From CAISOG01 sp044375625 (lineage in GTDB: Bacteria > Pseudomonadota > Alphaproteobacteria > CAISOG01), in assembly GCA_044375625.1 (NCBI GenBank), contig JBILMH010000010.1, positions 1-51,889 on the forward strand: a DNA stretch of 51,889 nt. The letters run 5' to 3'. The position numbers and the translations under genes are program-made. The notes beneath the pieces were generated by a model. That model saw nothing but the letters and a program-made list of their open reading frames with translations, was not told where the DNA came from and did no database searches. This document shows, piece by piece, positions 8,701 to 17,655 of this stretch. The number at the start of each line of letters is the position of its first letter. Position 1 is the stretch's first letter.

Positions 8701-9949
8701 CCTCTTCCAGGATATCCCAAACTTCTGGCCGTTCACGCTCAACCATCCGTTTGGATGCCTTAACGGTGTTGGCCAATCCGTACAGTTGCAGCTTGGCAAA
8801 AATGAACGGCTTAAACAGCTCCAACGCCATTTTCTTGGGCAGGCCGCATTGATGCAGCTTCAGCTCTGGCCCAACCACGATCACCGAACGACCGGAGTAG
8901 TCCACGCGCTTACCCAACAGGTTTTGACGGAAGCGACCCTGCTTACCTTTCAGCATGTCCGACAGGGATTTGAGGGGGCGTTTGTTAATGCCCGTAATCA
9001 CCCGACCGCGACGGCCGTTGTCAAACAACGCATCCACCGATTCTTGCAACATCCGTTTTTCGTTACGGATGATGATTTGCGGCGCGCGCAGCTCAATCAG
9101 GCGCTTTAGGCGGTTGTTACGGTTGATAACGCGGCGATACAGATCGTTAAGATCGGAACTGGCAAAGCGGCCACCATCCAAAGGCACCAGCGGGCGCAAC
9201 TCTGGGGGAATAACCGGCACAACATCCAGCACCATCCATTCTGGGCGAGCACCCGCGCCCAAGAAGGCCTCAACCACCTTCAGGCGTTTAACCAATTTGG
9301 TGCGACGGGTTTCGGAGTTGGTTTCGGCCAGCTCATCGACCACCGAAACGCGCTCTTTTTCCAGCTCCAGCTGCGACAACATCGTCTTAATAGCCTCGGC
9401 ACCGATACCAGCGGTAAAGGTGTCCTCACCATATTCATCAATGGCCTGCTGATACTCATCCTCTGACAACAATTGGTGCAGTTTGAGCGCGGTCAGGCCA
9501 GGCTCCATCACCACATAGTTCTCAAAGTACAGAATCTTTTCCAGCTCAGACATGGTCATGTCCAGCAACAGGCCAACCCGACTGGGCATCGATTTCATGA
9601 ACCAAATGTGGGCAACCGGCGCCGCCAGCTCAATATGACCCATGCGGTCACGACGCACCTTTGACAGTGTCACCTCAACACCACATTTTTCACAGATAAT
9701 ACCGCGATATTTCATGCGCTTATACTTACCGCACAGGCATTCATAATCGCGGATTGGCCCAAAAATACGGGCACAGAACAAACCGTCCCGCTCAGGCTTA
9801 AAGGTACGATAATTGATCGTTTCAGGCTTTTTGACCTCGCCAAATGACCAGGATCGGATACGATCCGGGCTGGCGATACCAATTTGAATGGCATCAAAGG
9901 CGGTGTTCACGGCAGCTGGCTGGCTGAAAAGATTCACGATATCGTTCAA
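5762..9949 (-). CDS. rpoC: DNA-directed RNA polymerase subunit beta'
   Basis: Largest core subunit of RNA polymerase. The N-terminal zinc ribbon is formed by C71, C73, C86 and C89. The catalytic loop NADFDGDQ, holding the three magnesium-binding aspartates, is at 460-467. The trigger-loop region and a second cysteine cluster (CESEQGVCAYC) lie in the C-terminal half. Length (1395 aa) is normal for Alphaproteobacteria. It lies 32 bases after rpoB. The rpsL-rpsG-fusA genes that commonly follow rpoC are absent; tadA follows instead. No clear terminator is seen after the stop. Confidence 0.98.
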   Translation of the reverse strand: MNDIVNLFSQPAAVNTAFDAIQIGIASPDRIRSWSFGEVKKPETINYRTFKPERDGLFCARIFGPIRDYECLCGKYKRMKYRGIICEKCGVEVTLSKVRRDRMGHIELAAPVAHIWFMKSMPSRVGLLLDMTMSELEKILYFENYVVMEPGLTALKLHQLLSEDEYQQAIDEYGEDTFTAGIGAEAIKTMLSQLELEKERVSVVDELAETNSETRRTKLVKRLKVVEAFLGAGARPEWMVLDVVPVIPPELRPLVPLDGGRFASSDLNDLYRRVINRNNRLKRLIELRAPQIIIRNEKRMLQESVDALFDNGRRGRVITGINKRPLKSLSDMLKGKQGRFRQNLLGKRVDYSGRSVIVVGPELKLHQCGLPKKMALELFKPFIFAKLQLYGLANTVKASKRMVERERPEVWDILEEVIREHPVLLNRAPTLHRLGIQAFEPVLVEGKAIQLHPLVCTAFNADFDGDQMAVHVPLSLEAQLEARVLMMSTNNILSPASGKPIIVPTQDIVLGLYYLSMMEDGLPGEGMIFGSLGEIEHALQNGLVKLHSKVKARVLYYNEDGSSYFKVVETSPGRMLLGQLLPAHHKVPFDIMNRLQTKKDVSAVIDQVYRHCGQKNTVIFCDRLMGLGFKHAAMAGISFGKDDMVIPDTKQSFIDGAEQKVREFEQQYMDGLITRGEKYNKVIDVWSQCTDKVAEDMMKVIALPKSNGQTNSVYMMANSGARGSAAQIKQLAGMRGLMAKPSGEIIETPIISNFKEGLTVLEYFNSTHGARKGLADTALKTANSGYLTRRLVDVSQDLIVRELDCGTKRGFTIRASVAGGDVISSLSERILGRMPLEDIVHPTTKEVITPAGSLVDEKAADLIEKSGIDSILMRSVLTCESEQGVCAYCYGRDLSRGILVNIGEAVGVIAAQSIGEPGTQLTMRTFHIGGAVQRGAEQSSVETPFDAKVKIVNLNTAIDSAGAEVVMNRNCEIVLVDGQGRDKARYRIPYGAKLTVKDGASIKRGVRLAEWDPYTLPIITERDGIIQYNDLVEGLSMREVVEEATGLTNKVVTDFRQQSRGAELKPRLVLVDEDGVTLKLTSGTEARYFLSPDTILTVENGQKVKAGDVLSRIPREFTRTRDITGGLPRVAELFEARRPKEAAIIAEIAGRIEFGKDYKNKRRITLIPLEGEGEPVEYMVAKGKHLLVQEADIVAKGDLLVDGNPVPHDILRILGVEALSNYLVNEIQEVYWLQGVKINDKHIEAIVKQMLQKVEVTHPGDSTLLVGEQVMASDFEAINNQLSLLTKQPAQAHRILQGITKASLQTTSFISAASFQETTRVLTEAAIAGKKDYLVGLKENVIVGRLIPAGTGGVMNELRQVAYQRDRDTKISRADPHTALTTSEGESGSGEIVAA

Positions 9950-9981
9950 GGTATCACTCCTGTATAATCAAATAAAATAGC

Positions 9982-12900
9982 TTAGGCAGCTTCTTCCTGT
10001 TCACTTTGATCCGACAACCCTGCTGGGGTTCCGTCTTCGATCGCCATATCCTGTTCTTCTGCACTGTTAATCAAATCAACATTCAGCCCCAGACTGCGCA
10101 GTTCTTTGACCAGAACATGGAAGGATTCCGGAATACCCGCCTCAAAGTTGTCTTCACCGCGCACGATGGATTCGTAAACCTTAACACGGCCAGAAACATC
10201 GTCGGATTTCACCGTCAACATTTCCTGCAGGGTATAGGCAGCTCCATAGGCTTGCAGTGCCCAACATTCCATCTCACCAAAGCGCTGACCACCAAATTGT
10301 GCCTTACCGCCCAAGGGTTGTTGTGTCACCAAGCTGTAGGGACCAACCGAGCGTGCGTGGATTTTGTCATCGACCAAGTGGTGCAGTTTCAGCATGTACA
10401 TGTAGCCGATGGTGGTTTTGCGCTCAAAAGCCTCACCACTACGGCCGTCAAACAGCTGCACTTGACCTGAGGTGTCCAGTCCCGATGCCCGCAACAGATC
10501 CTCAATGTCTTTTTCCGTCGCGCCGTCAAATACTGGCGTTGCAAAGGGTACCCCTTTACGAACATTGCCAGCCAATTCGACCAGCTGACGATCGCTGATA
10601 CCCTGAAGCAATTCGGTGGTGCCATCGGTTTTGACGGTGTCATAAACCTCAACAACCTTATTGCGAAGGCTTGTTAGCGCCTTTTTGCTGGTATCATTCG
10701 AACCGGCAGCCACGGCCTGATAAGCCTCATAGGCTTGTCGCACTTGCTTGCCCAGGCCGGCCAACGCCCAACCCAGATGGGTTTCCAGAATTTGCCCAAC
10801 GTTCATCCGTGATGGCACACCCAGGGGGTTCAGCACGATGTCAACCGATGTTCCATCCTCCAGGAACGGCATATCCTCCACTGGCATAATCCGCGAAACC
10901 ACACCCTTGTTCCCGTGACGACCAGCCATCTTATCGCCTGACTGAATTTTCCGCTTAACGGCCAAGAAAACCTTAACCATTTTCATGACGCCAGGGGGCA
11001 AATCATCACCGCGTTGCAACTTCAGCACACGGTTTTCAAAGCGCGCCTTAACGTTATCAACGGCGTTATCAAATTGCTTCGACAGTGCCTCAATCTGATC
11101 CATCACCTTGCTGTCTTTGATGACCAGCTGGCGCCATTGGCCAGGCGTCAACTCTGCCAACAAGGCTTCGTTGATGTTGGTGCCCGCCTTGACGCCCTTG
11201 GGGCCACTGCCAACCACTTGGTCAATCAGCAACGGCTTTAGGCTGTCAAAGAAGTTACGCTCCAAAACCTTACGCTCATCGTCACGGTCCTTGGCCAAAC
11301 GCTCAATCTCTGCCCGCTCAATAGCCAGACTCCGTTCATCCTTATCGACGCCACGGCGTGAGAAGACGCGAACCTCAACCACCGTCCCGGTAATCCCTGG
11401 CGGAACGCGCAGGCTGGAATCCTTAACATCGGCGGCCTTCTCACCAAAAATGGCGCGCAGCAGCTTTTCTTCTGGCGTCATGGGGGATTCCCCTTTCGGG
11501 GTCACCTTACCGACCAGAATATCGCCCGCCGCAACTTCGGCACCGATGGTGATAATCCCCGCCTCATCGAGATTGCGCAGGGCTTCCTCACTGACATTGG
11601 GAATATCGCGGGTAATCTCTTCCTGACCCAGCTTGGTATCGCGGGACATCACCTCAAATTCTTCGATGTGAATTGAGGTGTAGACGTCGTCGGCCACCAA
11701 CTTCTCCGACACCAAAATTGAGTCCTCAAAGTTGTAACCATTCCACGGCATAAAGGCGACCAGAGCGTTGTAGCCGAGAGCCAATTCGCCCATTTCGGTA
11801 CAGGGGCCATCCGCCATGATATCACCGCTTTTGACCACATCGCCAACCTTGACCAAGGGGCGCTGGTTGATGCAGGTGCTTTGGTTCGAACGCTGGAATT
11901 TTTCCATGTAGTAAATATCGACGCCAGGCTTATCGGCCGTCATGGCATGCTCATCGACCCGCACCACGATACGGGTACCGTCGACCTGGTCAATAATCCC
12001 GTCCCGACGCGCCACCACCGTGCTGCCAGAATCGCGGGCAACCTGTGCCTCAACGCCCGTACCAACCAATGGCGCCTCACTCTTTAGCAATGGCACGGCC
12101 TGCCGCTGCATGTTCGATCCCATCAGGGCGCGGTTCGCATCGTCATTTTCCAAAAACGGAATCAGGGCGGCGGCGACCGACACCAACTGCTTCGGCGACA
12201 CATCGATGAACTCAATGTCTTCTGGACGTGCCAACAAAAAGTCGTTGGCGGCGCGGCAGCTGACCAACGCGGTAGAGAAACGGTTTTCGTTGTCCAACTC
12301 GGCATTGGCCTGAGCGATAACATATTTCGTTTCCTCCATCGCCGACAGATAAACAACCTCATGCGTTACTTGCCCGGCAACAACCCGACGATAGGGGGCT
12401 TCGATAAAGCCGTATTGGTTAACCCGCGCATAGGTCGCAAAGGAGTTAATCAAACCAATATTCGGACCCTCTGGCGTTTCAATTGGGCAGATACGGCCAT
12501 AGTGGGTTGGATGCACGTCGCGCACTTCAAAGCCTGCCCGTTCCCGGGTCAAACCGCCAGGCCCAAGGGCTGAAACACGGCGCTTGTGCGTCACTTCAGA
12601 AAGAGGGTTGGTCTGATCCATAAACTGGGACAGCTGTGAAGATCCAAAGAATTCGCGCACAGCGGCGGCGGCCGGCTTAGCGTTAATCAGATCTTGCGGC
12701 ATCAGGGTATCGATTTCACTGGCAGCCATTTTGTCGCGCACCTGCCGCTCCATCCGCAACAGACCCAGACGGTATTGGTTTTCCATCAACTCACCGACGG
12801 AACGGACACGACGATTGGCCAGGCTGTCAATATCATCGACATCACCCCGCCCATCCTTAAGATCCACCAGCACCTTCAGCAGCGCCAGAATATCGTCCTT

Positions 12901-14337
12901 ACGCAGCACGCGGAAGCCGTGATCGACATCCAGGTTCAGGCGCAGGTTCATTTTCACCCGACCGACCGCCGACAAATCATAGCGATCGGGATCAAAGAAC
13001 AGACCTTGGAACAGATCCGCGGCCGTATCCAATGTTGGCGGCTCACCAGGACGCATGATGCGGTAAATCGAGAACAAGGCCTCTTCGCGGGTGCGGTTGG
13101 CATCCGCCACCAGGGTATTGCGAATGTGGGAGCCAACCGTCAAATGGTCAATCGCCAACGTCACAATCTCTTTGTGCCCCAAATCGACCAATTGTTTAAA
13201 CAAAGTCGGGATAATTTCATCACCCGCCTCAGCATAAATTTCCCCTGTGGCCTCATTGATAATGTCGTTGGCCAGATAACGACCAACAATTTCATCGGCA
13301 ATTGCCACACGATCCTTCAGTCCATCTTCAACCAATTTTTTGGCTTGGCGGGCGTTCAGTTTGTTGCCAGCCTCAACCAACACTTTGCCAGAGGCGGCAT
13401 CAATCAGATCGAACGACAGCTTTTGTCCCTTCAGCGCCTCAGGGTCAAATGGGGTTTGCCAGCTGGTTCCATCCCCACTAGCAGCTTGCTGATAGGTTAC
13501 GGTGCTGTAAAAAGTTGACAGAATTTCGTCGGCGCTCATCCCCTGAATTTCTAAAGGATCCAGCGACTGACCTTTTTTGGCTTTTTCAGCTTGCAGGATG
13601 GCTGTTTGCGCGCTTTCCAACGCCATCAAAAAGCTGGTAGCCAGGATCTTGCGACGGCGGTCAATGCGAACGTACAGCAAATCCTTGGCATCGAATTCAA
13701 AATCCAACCAGGAGCCACGATAGGGAATAACCCGCGCGGCATAAAGAAATTTCCCCGATGAGTGCGTTTTACCGCCGTCATGGTCAAAAAATGCGCCAGG
13801 CGAACGGTGCAGCTGCGACACGACAACCCGCTCAGTACCATTGATAATAAAGGTACCGCGGTCGGTCATCAGGGGCATTTCGCCCATATAGACGTCTTGT
13901 TCTTTAATGTCACGGATGGATCGGACACCGCTGTCCTCATCGTGATCCCACACCACCAGGCGCAATGTCACCTTAAGCGCCGCCCCATAGGTCATGGCAC
14001 GACGACGGCACTCATCCTCATCAAACTTGGCAACTTCCAGGCTATAGCCAACATATTCCAGGCTGGCATGGCCGTTGCTGTCATGAATCGGAAAAACCGA
14101 ATCCAGAACATCATGAAGACCTTGCTCCAAAAACTGCTTATAGGAATTCTTTTGAACCTCAATAAGATCTGGCAGACCAATGACTTCATGAATGCGACCA
14201 AAACTTTTGCGCAAACGACGAATCGAAGAGCCAGTGGCCTGAAACGTTTTTGTCTGATTTGTCTGAACCGCTGTTTTTTCATCCGCGGATGTTACCTTGC
14301 TGGTTCCTGAAGTCTTGGTCGTTGAGGTTTTTGCCAT
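9982..14337 (-). CDS. rpoB: DNA-directed RNA polymerase subunit beta
   Basis: Second large core subunit of RNA polymerase, forming the catalytic cleft with beta'. The rifampicin-region segment FFGSSQLSQFMDQTNPLSE is intact with wild-type-like residues, and GRHGNKGV and the C-terminal QPLGGKAQFGGQRFGEME, which contacts beta', are present. I chose ATG 14337 (1451 aa, MAKTSTTKTSG...). The reading frame can extend to a TTG at 14400, but that would run into the stem-loop between rplL and rpoB. The N-terminus carries a Thr/Lys-rich extension of about 35 residues before the conserved SFGRI segment, making the protein somewhat longer than typical alphaproteobacterial RpoB. Confidence 0.97.
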   Translation of the reverse strand: MAKTSTTKTSGTSKVTSADEKTAVQTNQTKTFQATGSSIRRLRKSFGRIHEVIGLPDLIEVQKNSYKQFLEQGLHDVLDSVFPIHDSNGHASLEYVGYSLEVAKFDEDECRRRAMTYGAALKVTLRLVVWDHDEDSGVRSIRDIKEQDVYMGEMPLMTDRGTFIINGTERVVVSQLHRSPGAFFDHDGGKTHSSGKFLYAARVIPYRGSWLDFEFDAKDLLYVRIDRRRKILATSFLMALESAQTAILQAEKAKKGQSLDPLEIQGMSADEILSTFYSTVTYQQAASGDGTSWQTPFDPEALKGQKLSFDLIDAASGKVLVEAGNKLNARQAKKLVEDGLKDRVAIADEIVGRYLANDIINEATGEIYAEAGDEIIPTLFKQLVDLGHKEIVTLAIDHLTVGSHIRNTLVADANRTREEALFSIYRIMRPGEPPTLDTAADLFQGLFFDPDRYDLSAVGRVKMNLRLNLDVDHGFRVLRKDDILALLKVLVDLKDGRGDVDDIDSLANRRVRSVGELMENQYRLGLLRMERQVRDKMAASEIDTLMPQDLINAKPAAAAVREFFGSSQLSQFMDQTNPLSEVTHKRRVSALGPGGLTRERAGFEVRDVHPTHYGRICPIETPEGPNIGLINSFATYARVNQYGFIEAPYRRVVAGQVTHEVVYLSAMEETKYVIAQANAELDNENRFSTALVSCRAANDFLLARPEDIEFIDVSPKQLVSVAAALIPFLENDDANRALMGSNMQRQAVPLLKSEAPLVGTGVEAQVARDSGSTVVARRDGIIDQVDGTRIVVRVDEHAMTADKPGVDIYYMEKFQRSNQSTCINQRPLVKVGDVVKSGDIMADGPCTEMGELALGYNALVAFMPWNGYNFEDSILVSEKLVADDVYTSIHIEEFEVMSRDTKLGQEEITRDIPNVSEEALRNLDEAGIITIGAEVAAGDILVGKVTPKGESPMTPEEKLLRAIFGEKAADVKDSSLRVPPGITGTVVEVRVFSRRGVDKDERSLAIERAEIERLAKDRDDERKVLERNFFDSLKPLLIDQVVGSGPKGVKAGTNINEALLAELTPGQWRQLVIKDSKVMDQIEALSKQFDNAVDNVKARFENRVLKLQRGDDLPPGVMKMVKVFLAVKRKIQSGDKMAGRHGNKGVVSRIMPVEDMPFLEDGTSVDIVLNPLGVPSRMNVGQILETHLGWALAGLGKQVRQAYEAYQAVAAGSNDTSKKALTSLRNKVVEVYDTVKTDGTTELLQGISDRQLVELAGNVRKGVPFATPVFDGATEKDIEDLLRASGLDTSGQVQLFDGRSGEAFERKTTIGYMYMLKLHHLVDDKIHARSVGPYSLVTQQPLGGKAQFGGQRFGEMECWALQAYGAAYTLQEMLTVKSDDVSGRVKVYESIVRGEDNFEAGIPESFHVLVKELRSLGLNVDLINSAEEQDMAIEDGTPAGLSDQSEQEEAA

Positions 14338-14386
14338 ATTCTTTGCCTGCTCACTGATAAAATTACGGATGATATCGACCACAAAA

Positions 14387-14424
14387 GGTTGAGCCGGCAA
14401 ACCCTAACAGGTCGCCGGCCAACC
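14387..14424 (-). terminator. Stem-loop between rplL and rpoB (attenuator or processing site)
   Basis: GGTTG-A-GCCGGC (14387-14398) pairs with GCCGGC-CAACC (14414-14424), an 11-bp stem with one bulged base and a 15-base loop. It sits between the rplL stop and the rpoB start and has no T-run. In E. coli the same gap holds a partial terminator and an RNase III site that set the ratio of L7/L12 to beta; a similar role is inferred here. Confidence 0.5.
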
Positions 14425-14440
14425 AGATTTTTAAGCGAAC

Positions 14441-14821
14441 CTAGATAATTTCAATCTTGGCGCCAGCATCTTCCAGAAGCTTTTTCGCTTTTTCAGCTTC
14501 GTCTTTGGCAATCGCTTCTTTGACGTTGGCAGGGGCTGCCTCAACCAAGTCTTTGGCTTCTTTCAGACCAAGACCAGTCAGTGCACGCACCTCCTTAATT
14601 ACGTTGATTTTGTTCGCACCAGCGTCTTTCAGGACAACGGTGAATTCAGTTTTTTCAACGGCTTCTTCAGCGGCGGCACCGCCACCACCGGCTATGGCGG
14701 CAACTGCTACGGGTGCAGCAGCGGATACGCCCCATTTGTCTTCCAGAAGCTTTACCAGCTCTGCCGCTTCCAGAACGGTCAGGCCAGAAAGTTGATCGAC
14801 GATTTGTTCCAATTTAGACAT
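14441..14821 (-). CDS. rplL: 50S ribosomal protein L7/L12
   Basis: Acidic stalk protein that recruits translation factors to the ribosome. The N-terminal dimerisation domain (about 1-35), the flexible Ala/Gly-rich hinge (about 36-55) and the conserved C-terminal globular domain starting near FTVVLKDAGANKI are all present. Length (126 aa) is normal. It follows rplJ by about 33 bases in the same operon. Expression relative to rpoB is probably set by the stem-loop just downstream. Confidence 0.97.
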   Translation of the reverse strand: MSKLEQIVDQLSGLTVLEAAELVKLLEDKWGVSAAAPVAVAAIAGGGGAAAEEAVEKTEFTVVLKDAGANKINVIKEVRALTGLGLKEAKDLVEAAPANVKEAIAKDEAEKAKKLLEDAGAKIEII

Positions 14822-14854
14822 AGTTGCTCTCGCTTTCTTGATGGGTGATGAGTA

Positions 14855-15373
14855 TTAGGATGACTGTTGTTGATCGACTCGTGCTTGAACCACACGCGCC
14901 AATTGACCAACCGGAGCTTGCAACACACTAGCCACTCTCCTGGCAGGCTCATTGAACAAGCCGAGCAATTGTGCCCGCAGTTCGTTGATACCAGGCAGTT
15001 TGGCCAGCGCGTTTACCGCTGCGGCGTCAATTACTTTTTCGCCGAATCCACCAGCGATAATTTTTATTTTGTCGTTGCCCTTGGCAAATTCGACCAATTC
15101 TTTGGCGGCGGCCACGGGATCGGCCGAATAGGCGATCAAGGTAGCTCCGCTGAAGTAATCGGTCAGGCCGACAAATTTGGTGCCATTCAGAGAACGCTTG
15201 GCCAGGCGGTTTTTGGTTACCCGCAATCCAGCATCGGCCTTTTTCAGGCGACGACGCAGATTGCTGATTTCCGCCACGGTCAAGGCATTGTGATTGGCAA
15301 CAACGACCAGCTCACTGCCCTTAAGGGCGGTGGCCATTTCGTCAACTTTTACAATTTTTTGCGCTTTTAGCAC
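14855..15373 (-). CDS. rplJ: 50S ribosomal protein L10
   Basis: L10 anchors the L7/L12 dimers on the ribosomal stalk; its C-terminal helix carries the docking sites. The start is a GTG giving MLKAQKIVKVDEM, which aligns with the usual M-x-R-A-Q-K opening of the family. The conserved ANHNALTVAEISNLRRRLKK segment and the helical tail follow. Length (172 aa) is typical. It follows rplA after an 80-base gap, which in many bacteria is an L10-binding leader for autoregulation; I cannot make out a firm structure there. Confidence 0.95.
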   Translation of the reverse strand: MLKAQKIVKVDEMATALKGSELVVVANHNALTVAEISNLRRRLKKADAGLRVTKNRLAKRSLNGTKFVGLTDYFSGATLIAYSADPVAAAKELVEFAKGNDKIKIIAGGFGEKVIDAAAVNALAKLPGINELRAQLLGLFNEPARRVASVLQAPVGQLARVVQARVDQQQSS

Positions 15374-15453
15374 GATTCATTATCCAGTCTAAGGCGTAAG
15401 ATTCAGGTTTCTACAGAATTGTTTGCGGTTTGGCAAGAACTCTTTTGCATTTT

Positions 15454-16140
15454 CTAGGAACAACTGGCCAAATCGACCCGCACCGATGGACCCTGGCTGC
15501 AGCTCAGATACACCGATTTGACGTAATTGGCCTTTACTGTTGCGGGTTTGGCACGAACAACCGCCTGCACAAAACTTTTGATATTGGCGGTCAGCTGAGC
15601 GGGCTCAAAACTGGCTTTGCCAACGCGACCCTGCACGATACCAGCTTTTTCGGCCTTGAACTGCACCTGTCCATCTTTGGCTGCTTTAACCGCAGCCGCA
15701 ACATCCATGGTAACCGTTCCAAGCTTTGGGTTAGGCATCAGACCACGTGGGCCCAAGATTTTCCCCAGCTTGCCAACCGTGACCATTTGATCTGGCGTGG
15801 CGATAAGTAGGTCAAATTCGATATTGCCAGCCTGAATCTGTTCGGCCAAATCGTCAGCACCAACCACATCAGCGCCAGCTTTTTTGGCTTCGGCCGCTTT
15901 TTCAGCCTGAGCAAACACCGCAACCCGAGTGGTTTGGCCGGTGTACATATCGATGACACCCCGCACGACTTGATCCGATTTGCGCGGATCAACATTCAGG
16001 TTCATCGCCAATTCGACGGTTTCATCAAATTTGGCAAGGGCGCGTTCCTTAAGAAGATGAACAGCATCATCGAGGGGCACCGCAACCTTTTGGTTGATGC
16101 CTTCGCGCACTTTGGTCATACGTTTGCTAGTTGTTGGCAT
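15454..16140 (-). CDS. rplA: 50S ribosomal protein L1
   Basis: L1 binds 23S rRNA at the L1 stalk and often represses its own operon. The body is well conserved: FDETVELAMNLNVDPRKSDQ, the GVIDMYTGQTT strand and LGPRGLMPNPKLGTV. The C-terminus ends KSVYLSCSQGPSVRVDL followed by four more residues. Start ATG 16140 has GGAGG about seven bases upstream. It begins two bases after the rplK stop, so the two are probably translationally coupled. Confidence 0.96.
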   Translation of the reverse strand: MPTTSKRMTKVREGINQKVAVPLDDAVHLLKERALAKFDETVELAMNLNVDPRKSDQVVRGVIDMYTGQTTRVAVFAQAEKAAEAKKAGADVVGADDLAEQIQAGNIEFDLLIATPDQMVTVGKLGKILGPRGLMPNPKLGTVTMDVAAAVKAAKDGQVQFKAEKAGIVQGRVGKASFEPAQLTANIKSFVQAVVRAKPATVKANYVKSVYLSCSQGPSVRVDLASCS

Positions 16141-16142
16141 GA

Positions 16143-16574
16143 TTATCCCTCCACCACTTCTAAGCCCATTGCGCGGGCAGATCCTTTAACCATCGAAATG
16201 GCCGACCCAATGCTATCGCAGTTCAAATCAGCCATTTTCTTTTCGGCAATTTCACGAACCGCCGACAGCTTGATTGGCGTAGCCTTACCACGACCTGGCG
16301 TAGCCGTCCCCTTGGGCACACCAACGGCTTTACGCAGGAAATAGCTGACTGGCGGAATTTTTAGAATAAAACTAAAGCTACGGTCAGCATAACCAGTAAT
16401 CTCTACCGGCACAGGCATCCCCTGCTCCATACCCGCAGTTTGGGCGTTAAATTCCTTAACAAACTGCATGATGTTCAAACCGCGCTGACCTAAGGCCGGC
16501 CCAATGGGCGGCGACGGGTTGGCTTGCCCCGCGGGCACCACCAACTTAACAAAACTTGTAGGTTTTTTTGCCAT
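16143..16574 (-). CDS. rplK: 50S ribosomal protein L11
   Basis: Part of the GTPase-associated centre of the 50S subunit. Conserved features are the N-terminal LVVPAGQANPSPPIGPALGQ with the proline-rich loop, and the C-terminal rRNA-binding domain ending in the GSARAMGLEV segment. Length (143 aa) is standard. GAGG precedes the ATG at a normal distance. It lies 44 bases after nusG and begins the ribosomal-protein part of the operon. Confidence 0.97.
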   Translation of the reverse strand: MAKKPTSFVKLVVPAGQANPSPPIGPALGQRGLNIMQFVKEFNAQTAGMEQGMPVPVEITGYADRSFSFILKIPPVSYFLRKAVGVPKGTATPGRGKATPIKLSAVREIAEKKMADLNCDSIGSAISMVKGSARAMGLEVVEG

Positions 16575-16618
16575 TTGTTATCCTCTTACCTTTGAATCTT
16601 AAAAAAATGAAACGCCAT

Positions 16619-17245
16619 CTAAAGTTTTTCGACCTGACCAAATTCTAGTTCGACAGGGGTTGGACGACCGAAGATAGAAACGGTTATTTTCAAACGTCCC
16701 TTATCTTCATCCACTTCCTCAACCAACCCACTGAAAGAGGTGAAGGGGCCTTCATTGACCCTAACCTGCTCCCCAACCTCAAAAATCACCGCCGGACGTG
16801 GTTTGGCCACCCCGTCGGTTACTTGCTTCATAATCTGCACAGCCTCAGCGGCACTAATCGGCACAGGTTTGTTTTTGGCACCGATAAAGCCCGTCACCCG
16901 TGGCACGTTGCGCACCAGATGCCAGGAATCGTCGGTCATTTCCATCCGTACCAAGACATAGCCTGGGAAAAATCGACGCTCCGCGCTGACCTTTTTGCCG
17001 CGCTTAATCTCAACGACTTCTTCGGTAGGAACAAAAACCTCAAAAATTTTGTTGCTAAGCCCTTTTTGCTCAGCCTGATGCAAAATGGCCTCAGCCACCT
17101 TTTTCTCAAAGCCTGAGTACACATGCACAACATACCAACGACCAGCATCCCGTGACGCCGAGGCGGCCACAACCTGATCAACGGCTGGTGCGTCGACAGC
17201 TAAGGTTTCAGAATTGCTGAATGATTGGTCAGTTTGTGTGGTCAT
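16619..17245 (-). CDS. nusG: Transcription termination/antitermination protein NusG
   Basis: NusG binds RNA polymerase and links it to Rho and the ribosome. The NGN domain contains WYVVHVYSGFEKKVAEAI and the PGYVLVRMEM strand; the C-terminal KOW domain contains VNEGPFTSFSGLVEEVDED. I use the ATG at 17245 (208 aa) rather than a TTG two codons earlier. About 35 residues of Ser/Thr/Ala-rich extension precede the NGN domain. It lies 13 bases after secE. Confidence 0.95.
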   Translation of the reverse strand: MTTQTDQSFSNSETLAVDAPAVDQVVAASASRDAGRWYVVHVYSGFEKKVAEAILHQAEQKGLSNKIFEVFVPTEEVVEIKRGKKVSAERRFFPGYVLVRMEMTDDSWHLVRNVPRVTGFIGAKNKPVPISAAEAVQIMKQVTDGVAKPRPAVIFEVGEQVRVNEGPFTSFSGLVEEVDEDKGRLKITVSIFGRPTPVELEFGQVEKL

Positions 17246-17258
17246 GAACAATATCGAT

Positions 17259-17462
17259 TTATAAACTTAACAAGTGACGAATTAAAAATCCAAAGGCTTG
17301 ATCGACTAGCAAAAAGAAAATGGATGCCAACACCACCATGACAAAGACAAACACCGAGGTCATGATCGCCTCCCGCCGCTTAGGCCAGGTGACCTTCACG
17401 AGCTCTTGGCGAACTTCCCCAAAGAAAGTTCCCATGTGCGCCAATCGAACCAACATCGCCAT
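17259..17462 (-). CDS. secE: Preprotein translocase subunit SecE
   Basis: Small essential subunit of the SecYEG channel. It has the amphipathic helix VRQELVKVTWPKRREAIMTS and one membrane segment, VFVFVMVVLASIFFLLVDQ. I chose ATG 17462 (67 aa); a TTG at 17483 would add seven residues, and an ATG at 17435 would also be possible. It is the first gene of the rpl-rpo operon and has a strong promoter 40 bases upstream. The tufA and tRNA-Trp genes that often precede secE are not present. Confidence 0.92.
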   Translation of the reverse strand: MAMLVRLAHMGTFFGEVRQELVKVTWPKRREAIMTSVFVFVMVVLASIFFLLVDQAFGFLIRHLLSL

Positions 17463-17503
17463 CCGCCGCAAAAGCCATTCCAAACAGTTAAATCAAGAGC
17501 GGC

Positions 17504-17532
17504 ATACTATGTTGACCCAGCAAAACCGTCAA
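17504..17532 (-). promoter_or_regulatory. Promoter of the secE-nusG-rpl-rpoBC operon
   Basis: On the minus strand TTGACG (17527-17532), exactly 17 bases, then TAGTAT (17504-17509). This is close to the sigma-70 consensus and places the transcription start about 35 bases before the chosen secE start. Confidence 0.75.
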
Positions 17533-17655
17533 GCATGAATTGTAGAAATCTGACGATATTTCCAAATTTTCCTGAAAACGGCTATCCGTACCCCCTGCGC
17601 CACCCCCCGAAAACCTCCCAACAATGCACCAACAGCGCGGCAGAAGGCGTTATCG

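Noticed and set aside
8330..13518. Long open frames on the plus strand opposite rpoC and rpoB
   Set aside because: They are mirror frames of two highly conserved genes, with no ribosome sites and unnatural composition.
15343..15380. ATG at 15380 opening MNRAKS, resembling the usual L10 start
   Set aside because: It is out of frame with rplJ and stops after 12 codons. The GTG at 15373 aligns better (MLKAQK).
17484..17655. Possible tRNA-Trp or tuf remnant before secE
   Set aside because: No cloverleaf can be drawn; the space contains only the promoter and unremarkable sequence.
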